From Turnera subulata (lineage: Eukaryota > Streptophyta > Magnoliopsida > Malpighiales > Passifloraceae), in contig JAKUCV010003347.1 of the NCBI GenBank assembly GCA_028386065.3, positions 3,426 through 67,425 on the forward strand: a stretch of DNA of 64,000 bases, read 5' to 3'. Both the position numbers and the translations under genes were made by a program. The notes beneath the pieces are model-generated. The model was not told the DNA's origin, searched no databases, and saw only the letters and a program-made list of their open reading frames with translations. Below, piece by piece: positions 44,665 through 58,082 of this stretch (its first letter is position 1; the number at the start of each line of letters is the position of its first letter).

Positions 44665-46873
44665 TCTGTGTTGCACATTTCTTACTGGCTCCATTTTGAT
44701 CAATTGGATGACTTGGTGTTTCCCAGCAATGTCTTCTTGGAGATTGCTTTGGCCACTCTTTCATGACATCTCATGGGACAATTTGGTACCAGATTGAGTT
44801 GCACAATTGATCAACCCACAAAGGACTACGTGGTGCTTTGTTGATTTTTATGCAAAGCCCAAGTAGAGAAAATTTGTGAAACCTCTGCAAAGGATGAATT
44901 TTAACTAAACAGTTATGCGAAAGAAATGCCTTTGTTCAGGGCCTACATCAGAAGCTAGCTTTGCCTTTTGAAGATATGCCTTGTTCTCTGCACATCTCAG
45001 TAAGACCTTTTCGCACCGTGCTGTTGCTATGAAAAGTGGAACCACTTAACTTTTTTGTATTTGGTCGTGTGATGTATCATGCACTCTCCGAAATAACAAA
45101 TCACCTTGCCTTTTGTATGTTTGCAGAAAGCAATGCCGTATAAACTGATGCATGATTGTTGGGTGGGCGGTTTAGACTTTCAGGGAGTGATTGCCTGGTT
45201 CGCTTGGTGCTGATCTAGACCGATTCAGCTTTTATTAGTCATTTGGTACAATAGGGCTTCTAGTTGCTTATATGCTATCATATGATCTGGGACAGCATTT
45301 GTTTCTGCAGCTTGAATTGCAGTTGGTCATCCACAGTCTTTGAAATTCGAGGTGATGGAGAGTTCTACAAGTGCATATACTCTCGATTTGGTTAGTTCAT
45401 ACTTTCATCCTCTTGCTGAATTTTTCTTGTTTGCAAGGATGTTGAATGTGAAGAACAATACTATAGTTTTTTATTCTTCTTTTCCTCATAAAAAACAGAA
45501 TTTACCTTAGAATATGAATAACTTGGAGATAACAACTTCTCCAAAAGTGAGAGTTCAGTAGTACATTTTTTAAGTGTGTCACAAAATCCACCAAACCACT
45601 TTGTAGTTCCAATGATCAGGTTAAGAAACTGCTTGTGTCTTTGTTACCATGAGGAAACAACTGCTTTGGTCTGTTTTTTTGTGGTCTTAAACTCATAAAT
45701 ATTCAACCTATAACCTGTTTTCTTTCTTGTCTTTGTGCAAATATAGAGGCCGAGTATCAAGAACAGAAATGAACATTGATTTTATATGAAAAAGATGGAG
45801 ATTGCTTTCTTGTTCACTTTTTGTCCTTTGTTTCCTTGCAGATGCTCCTCCAGAGGTGTTGGGAAAAATTAAATCGTGCAAGATGGACTTTGCTTTCTAA
45901 GTATACATGTTATATGGACATGGATTCTTCACAAATTTTTGATGTCAAAAGAAATAAAAATCCTGATCTAATTATTAGGGGCTCAATCTTAACGATAAAT
46001 TTTAATCAGAGATATCTCCTAATTCTCTCAACGATAAAAACTAAGAGAGAGGTAACTTTGCAACAACTGTTATTGTGTTTGCTAGCCTTTTGCCGTATTT
46101 GAGTCCGGCAGTTAGCAATTTCAGTAGCAATCTCTCCCAACATCTGTTTGATTTCCTCCTTTTTCTCCCTTTTTTGCTTAATTACGCGCCCAGCAAGGAA
46201 TGGATATTAATGTTGACTGGAAAACTTTTCAAAATTTGTAGGATATTGAGTTTTTGATTTTGAAAAATGACTTGGCTGGCACACCAATAGCAGTAATCTA
46301 CAAAAAGGTTCAAATCAGCATAAAAAAGGTTTCATTTTTCAAATAATAATAAAAAAAATAAGAGAAAAAAAACAAACAAATAGGAATTAATGAGGCTATT
46401 GAAGCGAGCAACCCAAATAGATTTTGCTATAAATATTGTATTCTCACATGTATTGATTTTATTTTTGATACGTGTATTATTATTATATTTGGTAACTTTC
46501 TAAGCGCTGCTCGCATCTACATAATATCTTTCTAGTGATTTTAAGGGGTCATAAATTCCAGGTAGATTAAAGCTCCAGGTTAGAATAGTTTCTAATTTCT
46601 ATGAGGATGTGATTTATTTCGTATGTACCAAGGAAAACCTTGTAGTTTCGAAAAGAAAAAAAAAAAAAGCAAAACGTTGTAGTCTGTTAAAAAAAGAGAA
46701 GGATCACGTAAAAAAAATTTTCTAACGAGGAAAGCGAAAGGCTGACCGTTGACCAGCTACGCCACCTTTCCTCTCCCTCCCTCTCCTACAAAGTAAACGG
46801 AGCTCTCATGATCATGTAAACCCCCGCCCAGACGACGAACGCCAAAAACAAACAAACAAACAAACAAACAGTA
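44665..46873. other. Intergenic, no gene seen
   Basis: PPR 3' region; 45,388-45,575 recurs in the collapsed copy at 40,470-40,670. Short frames near 45,776 and 46,075 lack coding character. A (CAAA)n tract at 46,846-46,870 lies in the leader of the next gene. Confidence 0.6.
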
Positions 46874-49800
46874 ATGTTTTCCATTAACTCACTCACTTGC
46901 TCTTCTCCTCCTCCATGTCTCTTCGCCAACCGTTCTATCGCTCTCCGGTCACCGCAGACCGTCTTCTCCGCCGTCAAACGGGGCGGTCCTCCTCGCACTC
47001 TCCGCCGAAATAACCACAACCCAAGCAAACCCTACAGCGAGATCAAAGCCGAAGCCGGTCGTCATCCCAAGTCAAATGCTGACGACCAGACCCTCGAGTT
47101 AGTCATCGACGTTCCCACGATAAAAGCCGCAGTCTCCTCCAAGCTCGAACAACTCGTCGTTTCCACCGATGACGCCTTCCGCGACCTCTCAACCCTTGTC
47201 ACCGTCGAGGAGAACTCCCGGATAGTGCTCTCCTGCCGCAAGTCCACGCTCCAGTACTGCGCCGTCGTTCTGCTATGTGGATTCCTTGCGGGCTTCCCGT
47301 GTAGGGCTTTGGGCCGGTTATGGTTCGGGTTTTGGCGTGGTTTGAAGAAGCAGAAGGCTTTGTTGCGTAGAGATAGGAGTCTCGGCGGGAGAGAGGTGGT
47401 TTTAGCGGCGGCGCCGAATGCTCCTCGGGTTTTGGAAGATCCATTGTCCTTGTATATCGAGCCCGGTCCGGAGAGGAGTTACTGGGACCGGAGCAAGCGG
47501 AAGGTGCCGAAATGGTGGCCGGAGTCGGTGGCGGAGGACCGGGATTTGTTGCTGGATGAAGAGGACTCCCGGAGACAGGCTAACCGATTAGTTAGAGGTA
47601 GGTATGGTGGTTGGTTAATTGTATCATTTGAGGTTTCAGGATATCTCGCTTAGTGTTTGTTGTTGCCTTTTTTTAGTGAAGTTGTTAATGAGATTGTTTC
47701 AACTGATTTTTAGAGATCACGAGTAATAGGACGGCTGGGAAGGATGTTTCTGAGAATAATGTTATCCAAGTAAGTGAACTCTATCGTCACCTTTGCATTC
47801 TTCTTAATGAAGCTAGTATATGTATATGTTCGTGATATTTCTGTTGATTTAGCTGATCTGTTATGTGCAATGGGTTTTTCTTTGCCTGTATGGCGAGCAG
47901 TTGCGTCAAATATGCAGGGCATCAGGGGTGCAGGTTTCATTCGGCACAACTAATACACGAGATGCCTTCTATCGTGCTGCTATCAACTTCGTTTTGGATG
48001 CCTGCAGCAGGTTTGTGGTAAAGGGTTATTGGTTTGTGTAGAGATTTTACTTGTATATTATATGCTGTTTTTTATAGCTGTCCTTTCTCTGCGAGTTTGC
48101 AGAGCTGCTTCAAGTTCTGTTGAGATTGCTGGTGAAAATGCTCAGCACTTCATTGCTGGGCTTGCTGAAAACATAGGGCTCGAGATCATTCGTGCTGCAA
48201 GGATGGTATCTGCAGCTGTTGCTACGCGCACACGTTCATCTTTCTTGCAAGCTTGGGTAAGTTCACTCTACTATATTCTTTTTCCTCATAATTTATCACA
48301 TTCAAGTAGCAAATGCTTAATGTCTCCTCACTGCCCTAAATGCTTTTGTCCCTATTTTTATTGACATGAACTGGATGGTAGGCTCTGGAAGTTCAAGGCA
48401 AACATTCTGAAGCAGTTACTGAACTTTCAAGGCTATGCCTTGTTCTCCAAACATTTCCTGCTGAAGAAACGTCGGTAAGAGCCTTTTTTCTTACTCTAGT
48501 GTTGGCAGTCAAAATTAGCTGACCTTGTTTACTCGTTTGGTGGGATTCAACTCTGTGATCCTCTTTCAAGATGCTCAGTGACAGTAGCTTTTATNGGTGG
48601 CGGAGGACCGGGATTTGTTGCTGGATGAAGAGGACTCCCGGAGACAGGCTAACCGATTAGTTAGAGGTAGGTATGGTGGTTGGTTAATTGTATCATTTGA
48701 GGTTTCAGGATATCTCGCTTAGTGTTTGTTGTTGCCTTTTTTTAGTGAAGTTGTTAATGAGATTGTTTCAACTGATTTTTAGAGATCACGAGTAATAGGA
48801 CGGCTGGGAAGGATGTTTCTGAGAATAATGTTATCCAAGTAAGTGAACTCTATCGTCACCTTTGCATTCTTCTTAATGAAGCTAGTATATGTATATGTTC
48901 GTGATATTTCTGTTGATTTAGCTGATCTGTTATGTGCAATGGGTTTTTCTTTGCCTGTATGGCGAGCAGTTGCGTCAAATATGCAGGGCATCAGGGGTGC
49001 AGGTTTCATTCGGCACAACTAATACACGAGATGCCTTCTATCGTGCTGCTATCAACTTCGTTTTGGATGCCTGCAGCAGGTTTGTGGTAAAGGGTTATTG
49101 GTTTGTGTAGAGATTTTACTTGTATATTATATGCTGTTTTTTATAGCTGTCCTTTCTCTGCGAGTTTGCAGAGCTGCTTCAAGTTCTGTTGAGATTGCTG
49201 GTGAAAATGCTCAGCACTTCATTGCTGGGCTTGCTGAAAACATAGGGCTCGAGATCATTCGTGCTGCAAGGATGGTATCTGCAGCTGTTGCTACGCGCAC
49301 ACGTTCATCTTTCTTGCAAGCTTGGGTAAGTTCACTCTACTATATTCTTTTTCCTCATAATTTATCACATTCAAGTAGCAAATGCTTAATGTCTCCTCAC
49401 TGCCCTAAATGCTTTTGTCCCTATTTTTATTGACATGAACTGGATGGTAGGCTCTGGAAGTTCAAGGCAAACATTCTGAAGCAGTTACTGAACTTTCAAG
49501 GCTATGCCTTGTTCTCCAAACATTTCCTGCTGAAGAAACGTCGGTAAGAGCCTTTTTTCTTACTCTAGTGTTGGCAGTCAAAATTAGCTGACCTTGTTTA
49601 CTCGTTTGGTGGGATTCAACTCTGTGATCCTCTTTCAAGATGCTCAGTGACAGTAGCTTTTATGGTTTCCGCTACCTAATGCCTATATGTAGAGTTTTTT
49701 TTATTTTTATTTTTATGAATGTGCCTATATGTAGAGTTGTTAGCTAGGCAATGTAGGACTTTTCGGGGTGATTGCCTGGTTTCTTTGGGCGTGATTAAGG

Positions 49801-50048
49801 TTGTTTCAAATCTTTAATTAGTAAATGTATGGCGGTTTTTTTGGTGCAATAATTGCTTTTTTTCCTCTATAATTTATCATATGATGCATGATTGGGTGTC
49901 GTTTCTGCAGCCTGAAATGGAGGCGGTGGCCCGGGGTCTGGGGAAGCATCTGAAACTGGAGCAGAGGGAAATTTTAATGAAAATGTTTACTACGGTTTGC
50001 AGTGAAGAGAGTCATAGAAGTGCAGCAGATGCACTAGGGGTTTGGTAA
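46874..50048 (+). CDS. Unidentified plastid-type membrane protein, copy 1 (assembly-damaged)
   Basis: Start ATG 46874. The sensible model uses exons 46874-47597, 47714-47769, 47901-48010, 48103-48256, 48382-48474 and 49911-50048, about 424 aa. Exons 2-5 are repeated at +1069 because of an exact-looking duplication joined by an N at 48595 (see repeat entries). The N-terminus is Ser/Arg-rich with few acids (transit-peptide-like), with one hydrophobic segment (YCAVVLLCGFLAGF), then RRDRSLGGREVV, a KWWPESVAEDRD motif and a helical C-terminal half (GENAQHFIAGLAENIGLE, RTRSSFLQAWALEVQGKH). I do not recognise the family. Paralogue of the gene at 51481. Confidence 0.75.
47527..48594. repeat. 1,068-bp duplicated block, copy 1
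   Basis: Matches 48596-49663 base for base in everything I compared, including introns and the two shadow ORFs. Directly followed by the only N in the window. Confidence 0.9.
48595..48595. other. Ambiguous base N (contig join)
   Basis: Single N between the two identical 1,068-bp blocks, most likely a scaffold join where overlapping contig ends were not merged. Confidence 0.85.
48596..49663. repeat. 1,068-bp duplicated block, copy 2
   Basis: Copy of 47527-48594, starting inside exon 1 and ending in the intron after exon 5. Unique sequence resumes at 49664 and leads to the last exon. Confidence 0.9.
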
Positions 50049-51480
50049 GTTGCCATTTTCTTACTTTTGCCGAATCTGCTCTTTAGAAAATGTGAAGTTG
50101 CTTGAAAAGATTTCATAGCCTTGATGATTCTTCTCTTCTTGTCCTTGTGGAAGAAGTTTTCTTAGATGTGAATAATTAACTTGGTATTTGATGATGCCAT
50201 CTAATCACCAGTAGCATGTTTATACTTAACAAGCCTATTTGCTAAATATGCCCAAGATCCAACTTCACACTTTACATTAGATCATAGTCATAGTCATGCT
50301 AGGTTCTGAACCTGTTTATTTTTGTTGTCTTTTGAACAAAGACGAATGCTCATGGAGCAAGAAGAACAGGTTTCTTATGTCCCATTCTTTTCTCCTCTTT
50401 TCTTGCAGAGATGTGCTCCCCTAACGGGGGTTGGGGATCAACTGGAGTCACTGGACAAAAAGAATACTAATTGGAAATAGACTGCAGAAGACGCACACTA
50501 ACCATTCTTAGACCATCTATTAATTGCTTGAACTATTTACGAGATGAGGGTCAATAAGCAGAAGAGACCTGATTTCTACATAAATAAGGCAGGCATGCAT
50601 GTATACTCTTCTATATTTCACTTCTCCGTCAATATTAGACACCATGAGTATCCAATCGCTCTACCTCTACATATGCTCCCTCTATCTTCCGACCTGAAGT
50701 GCTTACTGCTCTGAAGTAGTCCAGTCACTTCAAAATGAATCTAACTGCCGCTATAGATTCATCTTCATTTCAATGTTCCTCAAGCCTAATTTACCAATCT
50801 CTAACCCAATTTTTGCTGCCCATCATTTTATCCTTTTGCTTTCCTTCCCTGCTATCTCCGCCAATACCTGCCTTCCGATCACTGGGCACTCCACTTGACG
50901 ACACCATTACACAACAAGGGAAACTTGGTTCTATTAATAGAAGGCCCGATCATGGAAACTTGGATCTAGTAATAGTAGGCTACTAGGCTAATCTTGATTG
51001 AAACAAAATTGAAAAGAAAAGAGACAGAAAGAATTTGGTTCCTTTTTTCTTTTTTCATCTCAAAAAGAAAGATGAATATTTTTGAGACATGGAATTGAAT
51101 ATAAAATCACTAAAATCAAAGGATAAGGTAGCCCGAGTAGTAATATGTACATGGCTTCTTCGCAAATCTTTAATCTGTCAAAAGAAATAGTATATTGGGG
51201 TCTAATTATTAAGGGATTTAATCAATAATATGTTGTCTGATGATAAAAACTAAGAGCCGATTGGCAAAAAAGAAAGACAAAGGTAATAATAATATGACAA
51301 AATACTGTTAGGTTTGTAACCGCAAGGTAAAATATTTTCAGATGGGGAAATGGAAGGCCAGGCCATCCTTCTCTTCCCTCCCTACCTCCGTTTACAAGGC
51401 TACAAGCAAAAGTACCAAAACAGAGCTCATGAGCATGTAAGCCCCACTAAACTCAAACCCCCCAAACAAACAAAACGGTA
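50049..51480. other. Intergenic between the tandem paralogues
   Basis: 50,049-50,500 resembles 53,690-54,070 after the second copy, so it is shared 3' UTR/flank. The rest is AT-rich with no supported gene. 51,340-51,480 is the leader of copy 2, similar to that of copy 1. Confidence 0.6.
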
Positions 51481-53677
51481 ATGAATTCCATAAACTCCCT
51501 CCCTTACTCTCCCCCTCCATATTTCTTCACCAACCGCTCACTCTCACTCCCTTTCCGCTCCCCGCTGAACTCTTTCTCCACCAAACGCCGCCGTTCTCGC
51601 ACCCTCCGCCGCAGGAAGAAATTCGACTTCCACAACCCTAACAACCCCTACCGCGACGCCGAAACCGATTACTCCTACACAGCCACCGACCAAAGCCTCC
51701 AGTTAGTCCTCCTCGACGTCAACCGGGTAAAAGCCGCGGCCTCCTCCAAGCTCGAACGCCTCGTCGTCTCCACCCGGGACGCGTTTCACGACCTGAGAAC
51801 ACTGGTCGCGCTCGACGAGAACAACCGGATAGTGTTCTCCTGCCGCAGGTCGACGCTCGAGTACTGCGGCGTCGTTTTGCTGTGTGGATTCGTCGCGGTG
51901 TCCGCGTTTAAGGCCTTGGGCCGGTTATGGTTAGGGTTTAGGCGAAGGTTGGTGTCCGGGCAGCAGAGTGTGGTGGTGCGTAGAGATAGGAGTCTCGGCG
52001 GGAGGGAGGTGGTTGTAGCGGTGGCCGATACGCGGCCGAGACAAGACGTGGAGAGGAAGAAGAGCGCTCGGGTTTTGGATGATCCGTTGTCCTTGTCGGG
52101 TTCAGATATCGAGTCGGGTCTGGAAGGGGATGGGTGGAGGAGTCATTGGGACCGGAGCCAGCGGAAGTTGCCGAAATGGTGGCCGGAGTCGGTGGCGGAT
52201 GGCCGGGATTTCTCGCTGGATTATGAGGAGTGCCGGAGACAGGCGTACCGATTAGTTAGAGGTATTGGTTAATGGTATCTTTTGAGGTTTCAAGATATCT
52301 CGCTTAGTGTTTATTGTTGCCTGTGTAAGTGAAGTTGTTAATGATTGATTCAATTGATTTTCAGAGATCTCGAACAATAGGACTGCAGGGAAGGATGTTT
52401 CTAGGAGTGATGTAATCCAAGTCAGTGATTTCCACACCTTTTGTCAATTTGCCTTGATGATGTTTCTTTTCCGAGTTATGATGAATAAGTTCATTAGAGC
52501 TATAGGATTTGTGTTCTTCTTTATGAAGCTAGTATGTGTTTGTACTATTCTGTTGGGTTTACTGATTTTTTGATGTACCATGGATTTTCCTTTGGCTGTA
52601 TTGTGAGCAGTTGCGTCAAATATGCAGGGCATCAGGAGTGCAGGTTTCCTTCAGCACTACAAATACACGAGATGCCTTCTATCGTGCTGCTATAAATTTT
52701 GTTTTGGATGCCTGCAGCAGGTCTGTGTCATAAAGGCTATTGATTTCTGTGAGGATTTTATTTGTATGTCAATTTTTATATTTGTCACTGTCTGTGAGTT
52801 TGCAGAGCTTTAAGTTACTCTCTGTCTGTTGAGATTGCTGGTGAGAATCCTCAGCACTTCATTGCTGGGCTTGCTGAAAACATAGGGCTCGAGAACATTC
52901 GTGCTGCAAGAATGGTATCTGCAGCTGTTGCTGTGCGCACACGTTCATCTTTCTTGCAAGCTTGGGTAAGTTCATTCTATTTTTTTATTTTCTCATAATT
53001 TATCACATTCAAGTAACAAATGACAGATGTTTCCTCACTGCCCTGAATGTTTTTGTCCCTATTTTTCTTGACATCAACTGAATGGCAGGCTCTGGAAGTT
53101 CAAGGCAAACACTCTGAAGCAGTTTCTGAACTTTCAACGCTATGCCTTGTTCTCCAAGCATTCCCTCCCGAAGAATCATCTGTAAGAGCCTTTTTCATTC
53201 TAGTGTTGTCAGTCAAAATTAGTTGACCTTGTTTACTTGTTTGGTGGATTTGAGTCTTTTGATCGTTTTTTCAAGATGCTTACTGACCGTGGCTTTTATG
53301 GGTTTGCGGAACATAATCCATACGAGTAGAATTGTTAGGCAATATGAGACTTTTTTGGGGTGATTACCTGGTTTCTTTGGGCCTGATCAAAGGTTGTATC
53401 ACATTTTGAGGAAATATATGCAGTTCTTTTTGGTGCCATAATTTTTTTTTTTCTTTATGGTAATCATATGATGCATGATTGGGTGTTGTTTCTGCAGCCT
53501 GAAATGGAGATGGTGGCCCGGGGACTGGGGAAGCACTTGAAATTGGAACAGAGGGAAATTTTAATGAGAAAGTTTACTACGGTTTGCAGTGAAGAGAGTC
53601 ATAGAAGTGCAGCAGATGCTCTGGGTTTGGTTAGTTCCCATTTTCTTACTTTTGCTGAATCTCCTTTAGAAATGTAG
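51481..53677 (+). CDS. Unidentified plastid-type membrane protein, copy 2
   Basis: Exons 51481-52261, 52365-52420, 52611-52720, 52806-52965, 53089-53181 and 53498-53677, all in phase, give 459 aa. Same layout as copy 1: Ser/Arg-rich N-terminus (RSPLNSFSTKRRRSRTLRRR), one hydrophobic segment (YCGVVLLCGFVAVSAF), RRDRSLGGREVVVAV, KLPKWWPESVADGRDF, and the conserved C-terminal half (VQVSFSTTNTRDAFYRAA, GLAENIGLENIRAARMV). Copy 2 is longer at the C-terminus: copy 1 ends ALGVW, while here the frame continues about 15 residues after ALGLV. Undamaged, so it is the better reference for the family. Function unknown; plastid targeting is inferred from composition only. Confidence 0.82.
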
Positions 53678-55092
53678 AGTTGCTTGAAAAAATTGGATAG
53701 CCGTAATGATTCTTCTCTTGTACTCCTGGAATAACTTGGTATTTGATGCCATCACAATACTTATCAAGCCTGTTTGATAATATGCCCAAGATCCAACTCC
53801 CCTCTTACATTTGCCTCTGTTACTTTTAGAAATTATCCTCTTCGTTTGTTTTCATGGTCACAGGGATAATAGTCATAGTTATGCAAGTTTCCGAACCTGT
53901 TTCTTTTCGTTGTCTTTGCACAAAGTTGAACTCATGGTGCAAGAGGAACAGGGAAGCGCTTCTATTTTCTGAGTAACATATGAAGCTTGCTTTCTTATGC
54001 TTCTCCTCTTTTCATGCTAGATGTTCTCCCCTAACAGGGTTGGGGATCGATAGTACAGCAAGAGTAATTGAAGATAGACTGCAAAAGACTCAAAACCTTT
54101 CTTTGTTGTTAGTTACATCCATGGATTCTTCGCAATGTATAAACCGACGAACTGTACATTGGCAATTAATAATAGTATAATGCCATTTATTCTTTATCTC
54201 AACAACTTTCCTTTAACGTTCCACCATCTCTCCGTCTTGTATTCACCATGTTAGTTCTTTGCTTTGTAAAGCGAAAACAATATTCTGCAGCAGCAGCAGT
54301 GCCATCTGATCCATTTTATCATGGTTTAGTCTGCGTATTTAAGGTGCTTTAAGACACTTCCCCCCTAAAGATCAATAAACACGCCAATCATGGAAACTCC
54401 AAACGTGGATAACTGATAGAAGGCCCAAGAAGAAATTGGAAAAAAAACAAAGGACGAAGAGATTGAATTTATTTCTTTCCCGTCTAAAAAATAGTTTTTT
54501 TTTTTTTGAGAATTATAGTTCGAGTTAGTTTCATAACATAGTAAACATAATTATTTCAAGTCGTGAAAATGAAAATCAAATCTGGAAAGTAATTTAATAA
54601 AAGCGTCTCCGCATTCTAATGATCAGGAAAAGGTAAACAGTTACTATTAGTATCTTACGTTTTTTAAAGTGTGATAGTAATTAACTTTTTTCTTTTTTAG
54701 AAAATAGTTATTTAACTTTTCAAAAGCTCGAAACCCTCACTTTCTATTGGTCGAAGACCATCATCACCCAAAGTATGAAAGCTCGGCCCATGTTTTAAGA
54801 AATGTATATATATAAGCATTCATTCATATTCGAAGGAATTAAAATCTCCCAAGAAAATAGAATCATCTTCGCTTCGCGTATAAGAATTAGAAGCAAGTAA
54901 CTGACACCTGCCTCTTTAAAAAAACAAACATCACTACCCATTCCATTTCTGCTCTTCCCTCTCCGTCATTTCTCTGCACTAACAAACACTCCTCGTGCAT
55001 CTCAGGTACTCTCCCTCCCTCCCTCTCCATCTCTCTCTCTTTTCAGTTTCTGTTTGGTTGATGAGAAAATTTGGTGAAGTGAAATTTTATCA

Positions 55093-55126
<34 letters not shown>

Positions 55127-55478
55127 TTGTATGTTCTCTATCCTCATAACTGATTCAGTTCTTCCTGTCCGTTTCGCTTGCAGGTCATTTCGCGAGATCT
55201 TCCTGGAAGAAATCCGAGCTCGTTTCTCTCTCCCTCTATCAGATTCATCAAGGTAAGTAGTTGCGGTCGTTGCTCCTTGTAATACAGATCTTGCGCGAAT
55301 TCGGATTCTCTGTTTTGTAAACCCTAGATTTTCTGCTTATCGCGTTTAGCTTGATCTCTTCCCGATCCGGTGTCGTTTCCCGGTAGTTACGGTATTTTTT
55401 TTTGCGCGTTTTAGGTTGTGGTTCCTTCCTCTCGGTGTGGTTGTAGTGAACCTGAGGAGTTTCTGAATCAATAGCACA
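53678..55478. other. Intergenic and GOT1 5' leader
   Basis: 53,678-54,180 is the 3' flank of copy 2. A TATATATAAG near 54,807-54,816 is a possible TATA box. From about 54,960 come CT-rich leader sequences, with a (CT)n run at about 55,093-55,127 and likely 5'-UTR splicing (TTGCAG/GTCATT near 55,185). No other gene seen. Confidence 0.55.
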
Positions 55479-57143
55479 ATGGTTTCCTTCGAAATGAATG
55501 ACCGTAAAAGTAAGTGTAGCCTGCTCTTCTTGCTTCTTTTTGTTCTGTTAAGGTGTGGCTTGTGATTTTAATGGCTTTCTATTGTCTCATGTTAATTTGG
55601 AGATTAGAGAGCTTATTGTCTACCTTATGTATTGATAAGGCATTGTTAAACAAGCGTAACTGTAAAATGGAGCTAAAACAATGTTGCTAAAATGTGAATC
55701 GACTTGTCTGTATCCAAAAATGGAATGAGTTCTCTTTGACTATGTTCTACCATTGTTCTTTGTTCTGGTTTTATTTTACTCTTAATTTTTCCCGTTTCTG
55801 GAATGAAACAGAGATTGGTCTGGGGTTGACTGGTTTTGGCATATTTTTCTCTTTCCTGGGGATTATCTTCTTCTTTGACAAGGGGCTACTTGCAATGGGA
55901 AATGTAAGAGCTTGGCTTGCCGACTTCATAATGATGCTCCTATTACGGTTTACACTCTGTTGTTACGTTTCTCATTATTAACACCGCCTTATCCTTGTGT
56001 TGTGCATAAATCAGATTCTCTTCATTAGTGGAGTGAGCTTAACCATTGGTTTAAAGTCTACCATGCAATTTTTCATGAAACGCCAAAACTTTAAGGTGAA
56101 TCTTCATCTGTCAATCTACTTCCTCGTTGTATTATTGTATTTCTTTTAGTTAGCTTGATAAGCAGTCTCTTTACCCCGATTGCATTGGTGGTCATGCAGG
56201 GAACTATCTCGTTTGGTGCTGGCTTCTTCTTTGTGGTCATAGGATGGCCTGTTATTGGCATGATTCTAGAGGCATATGGATTCGTTGTGCTTTTCAGGTT
56301 AGTTTGTTTTAAATTTTCTCCTTGGGTATTTGCTTCCTGTATGCAGTTTAAGATGCTGATGGAAATCTTGTGCAGTGGTTTCTGGCCAACACTCGCTGTC
56401 TTTCTGCAAAAGATACCAATTCTTGGATGGGTGTTCCAACAACCATTTGTTAGATCGGTATGTTCACTTTCGTTCTATTGTCATTTCTATATGAGAATTT
56501 CTTCCTGGATTTGTATCCTTGGTCTTTTTAAAAGCCATCTATGTGTTGGTTATACCTTCTATTCTATTTTATGACCTGGCTCAGATGCATATTGTTCTTG
56601 CTCACTCCCAGTTCTAAGAGTTTGGCATTCAAAATGAAAAAGAAAATGTATTTTATTCCAATTCTGATAATTAGTCTTGCATAAAGGATGCCTGCTTTTG
56701 ATCTCCTTTTAGACTGTGTTATTTATCATTTTTAGCCATAAAAGTGTTGGATTTAACAGTCCTACCAAAAGAGTTTATTGGTTAAGAAAAACAGTAGTGA
56801 TGCAACACTTCCTTTAGCTATTTTCTCCCCTTGGGCTCACTTGGCATGTCCTGTACAGATTTAACAAATTTGGATGAAATGGAAAGAAACATTCCACATT
56901 GCTCGTCGCAAACGACTTGAGTTGATTGAATATCAGCATCAATAGTCACCACCAGAAATTTAGTCTACATGAGTCTTTCCAATTACGTTTGACAGAAAAC
57001 TTCAATTGATCTTTGATAGAGATCAAGAAATTTGTTTCATTTCCATGTATTGCTAGTGCTTTCGTGCAAGTTCAACATAGTTTCTTACTTCCATTTATGT
57101 GCAGTTCATTGATCGGTACCGCGGAAGAAGAGTGCCTGTGTGA
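55479..57143 (+). CDS. GOT1-family vesicle transport protein
   Basis: Small four-helix Golgi membrane protein of the Got1/Sft2 group, involved in ER-Golgi or Golgi vesicle traffic in yeast and presumed the same in plants. Six exons: 55479-55509, 55812-55903, 56015-56095, 56200-56297, 56376-56457, 57105-57143; 140 aa, the family's usual length. Starts MVSFEMNDRKKIGLGLTGFG, then four hydrophobic segments (FFSFLGIIFFF, ILFISGVSLTIGL, GTISFGAGFFFVVIGWPV, WPTLAVFLQ) and the typical C-terminus FIDRYRGRRVPV. Exon joins restore the conserved KK, LFSGFW and VRSFIDR residues. Confidence 0.95.
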
Positions 57144-58082
57144 GTGCCTGATTCAGAATTTGCTGTTGAGCTCCAGATAGGCCTATGTGTTGAAGTCTTT
57201 GTAAAGAATACTGTTGGCTAAGGCTTGAATTTTTTTTGACTACGCTGAGAAAAGCACTCCTGTATAACTCTGGGATTCAAGGGCAGGGCAACTAAGATGC
57301 AGAAATGTCCATTTTCAAGTCACTGTAAAATATACCAAACGAATTCAAGAGCTAGTTCATTTTTGGTTTTGTTGTTTGGTATACAAGTTCATTTCGTCTC
57401 AAATCACCTATACAAAGGATTTACTGTTGATGAATTGAAAAGACAAGAATGGACCTGGAACTTGTCCCACACTGCATGTTTTGCTTCTTTCCGGCCATTG
57501 CATCATGAAAGCTGAATGGAACTCTTTAATCTTAGTGCGGATATATGTAGCTTATCATTTCATCATCGTCACTGTTAAGTATAAACTTCTTGTGGAAACT
57601 TGGCTGCTAGCCAGTTGTATGCAATTTGCACTTCACTAGAACTGCCGTCGTCGTCGTCAACCACTCTTTAGACTTGATTCCCTGTTCAGTTATACCAATT
57701 TGATGCAACTCGGGATGATTTGGTGGCTGTTTCCGAGTCATTACTGAATGTGGTATGCTGCCTATCCAATGTAACACCTCACAAACAAGGATCAAACTTT
57801 AAAATCTTGTCTCTTCAACACTCAACTCCTTACATTCAGACCAACAAAATATCTATTTAGAGCTGTGTGTGTATCTATTCTTTCAAAAAAAATTTCCAAA
57901 GATAAAATGTTCAGTTTATGATTGGAAAAGTTCTTTACGTCCAATGTTTGTCGGATGCATCTGTAGAAAAATAGATTATAATCCAGCGTCTCAATTCATG
58001 TCATCCTTCAAGCAAGGCAATTCTGGAAGAAGTAGATTGAAAATCAATCAATTTAACAAAACGCAAAGATGTCAACAGCTTT
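57144..58082. other. Convergent 3' region of GOT1 and KNL2-like gene
   Basis: 3' UTRs of the two converging genes; no additional gene seen. The (CGT)n-like tract near 57,645-57,660 is short. Confidence 0.6.

Noticed and set aside
48029..49433. Two 111-codon frames (48029-48364, 49098-49433) as separate small genes
   Set aside because: They run through intron and exon 4 of the plastid-type protein gene and are duplicated only because of the block repeat.
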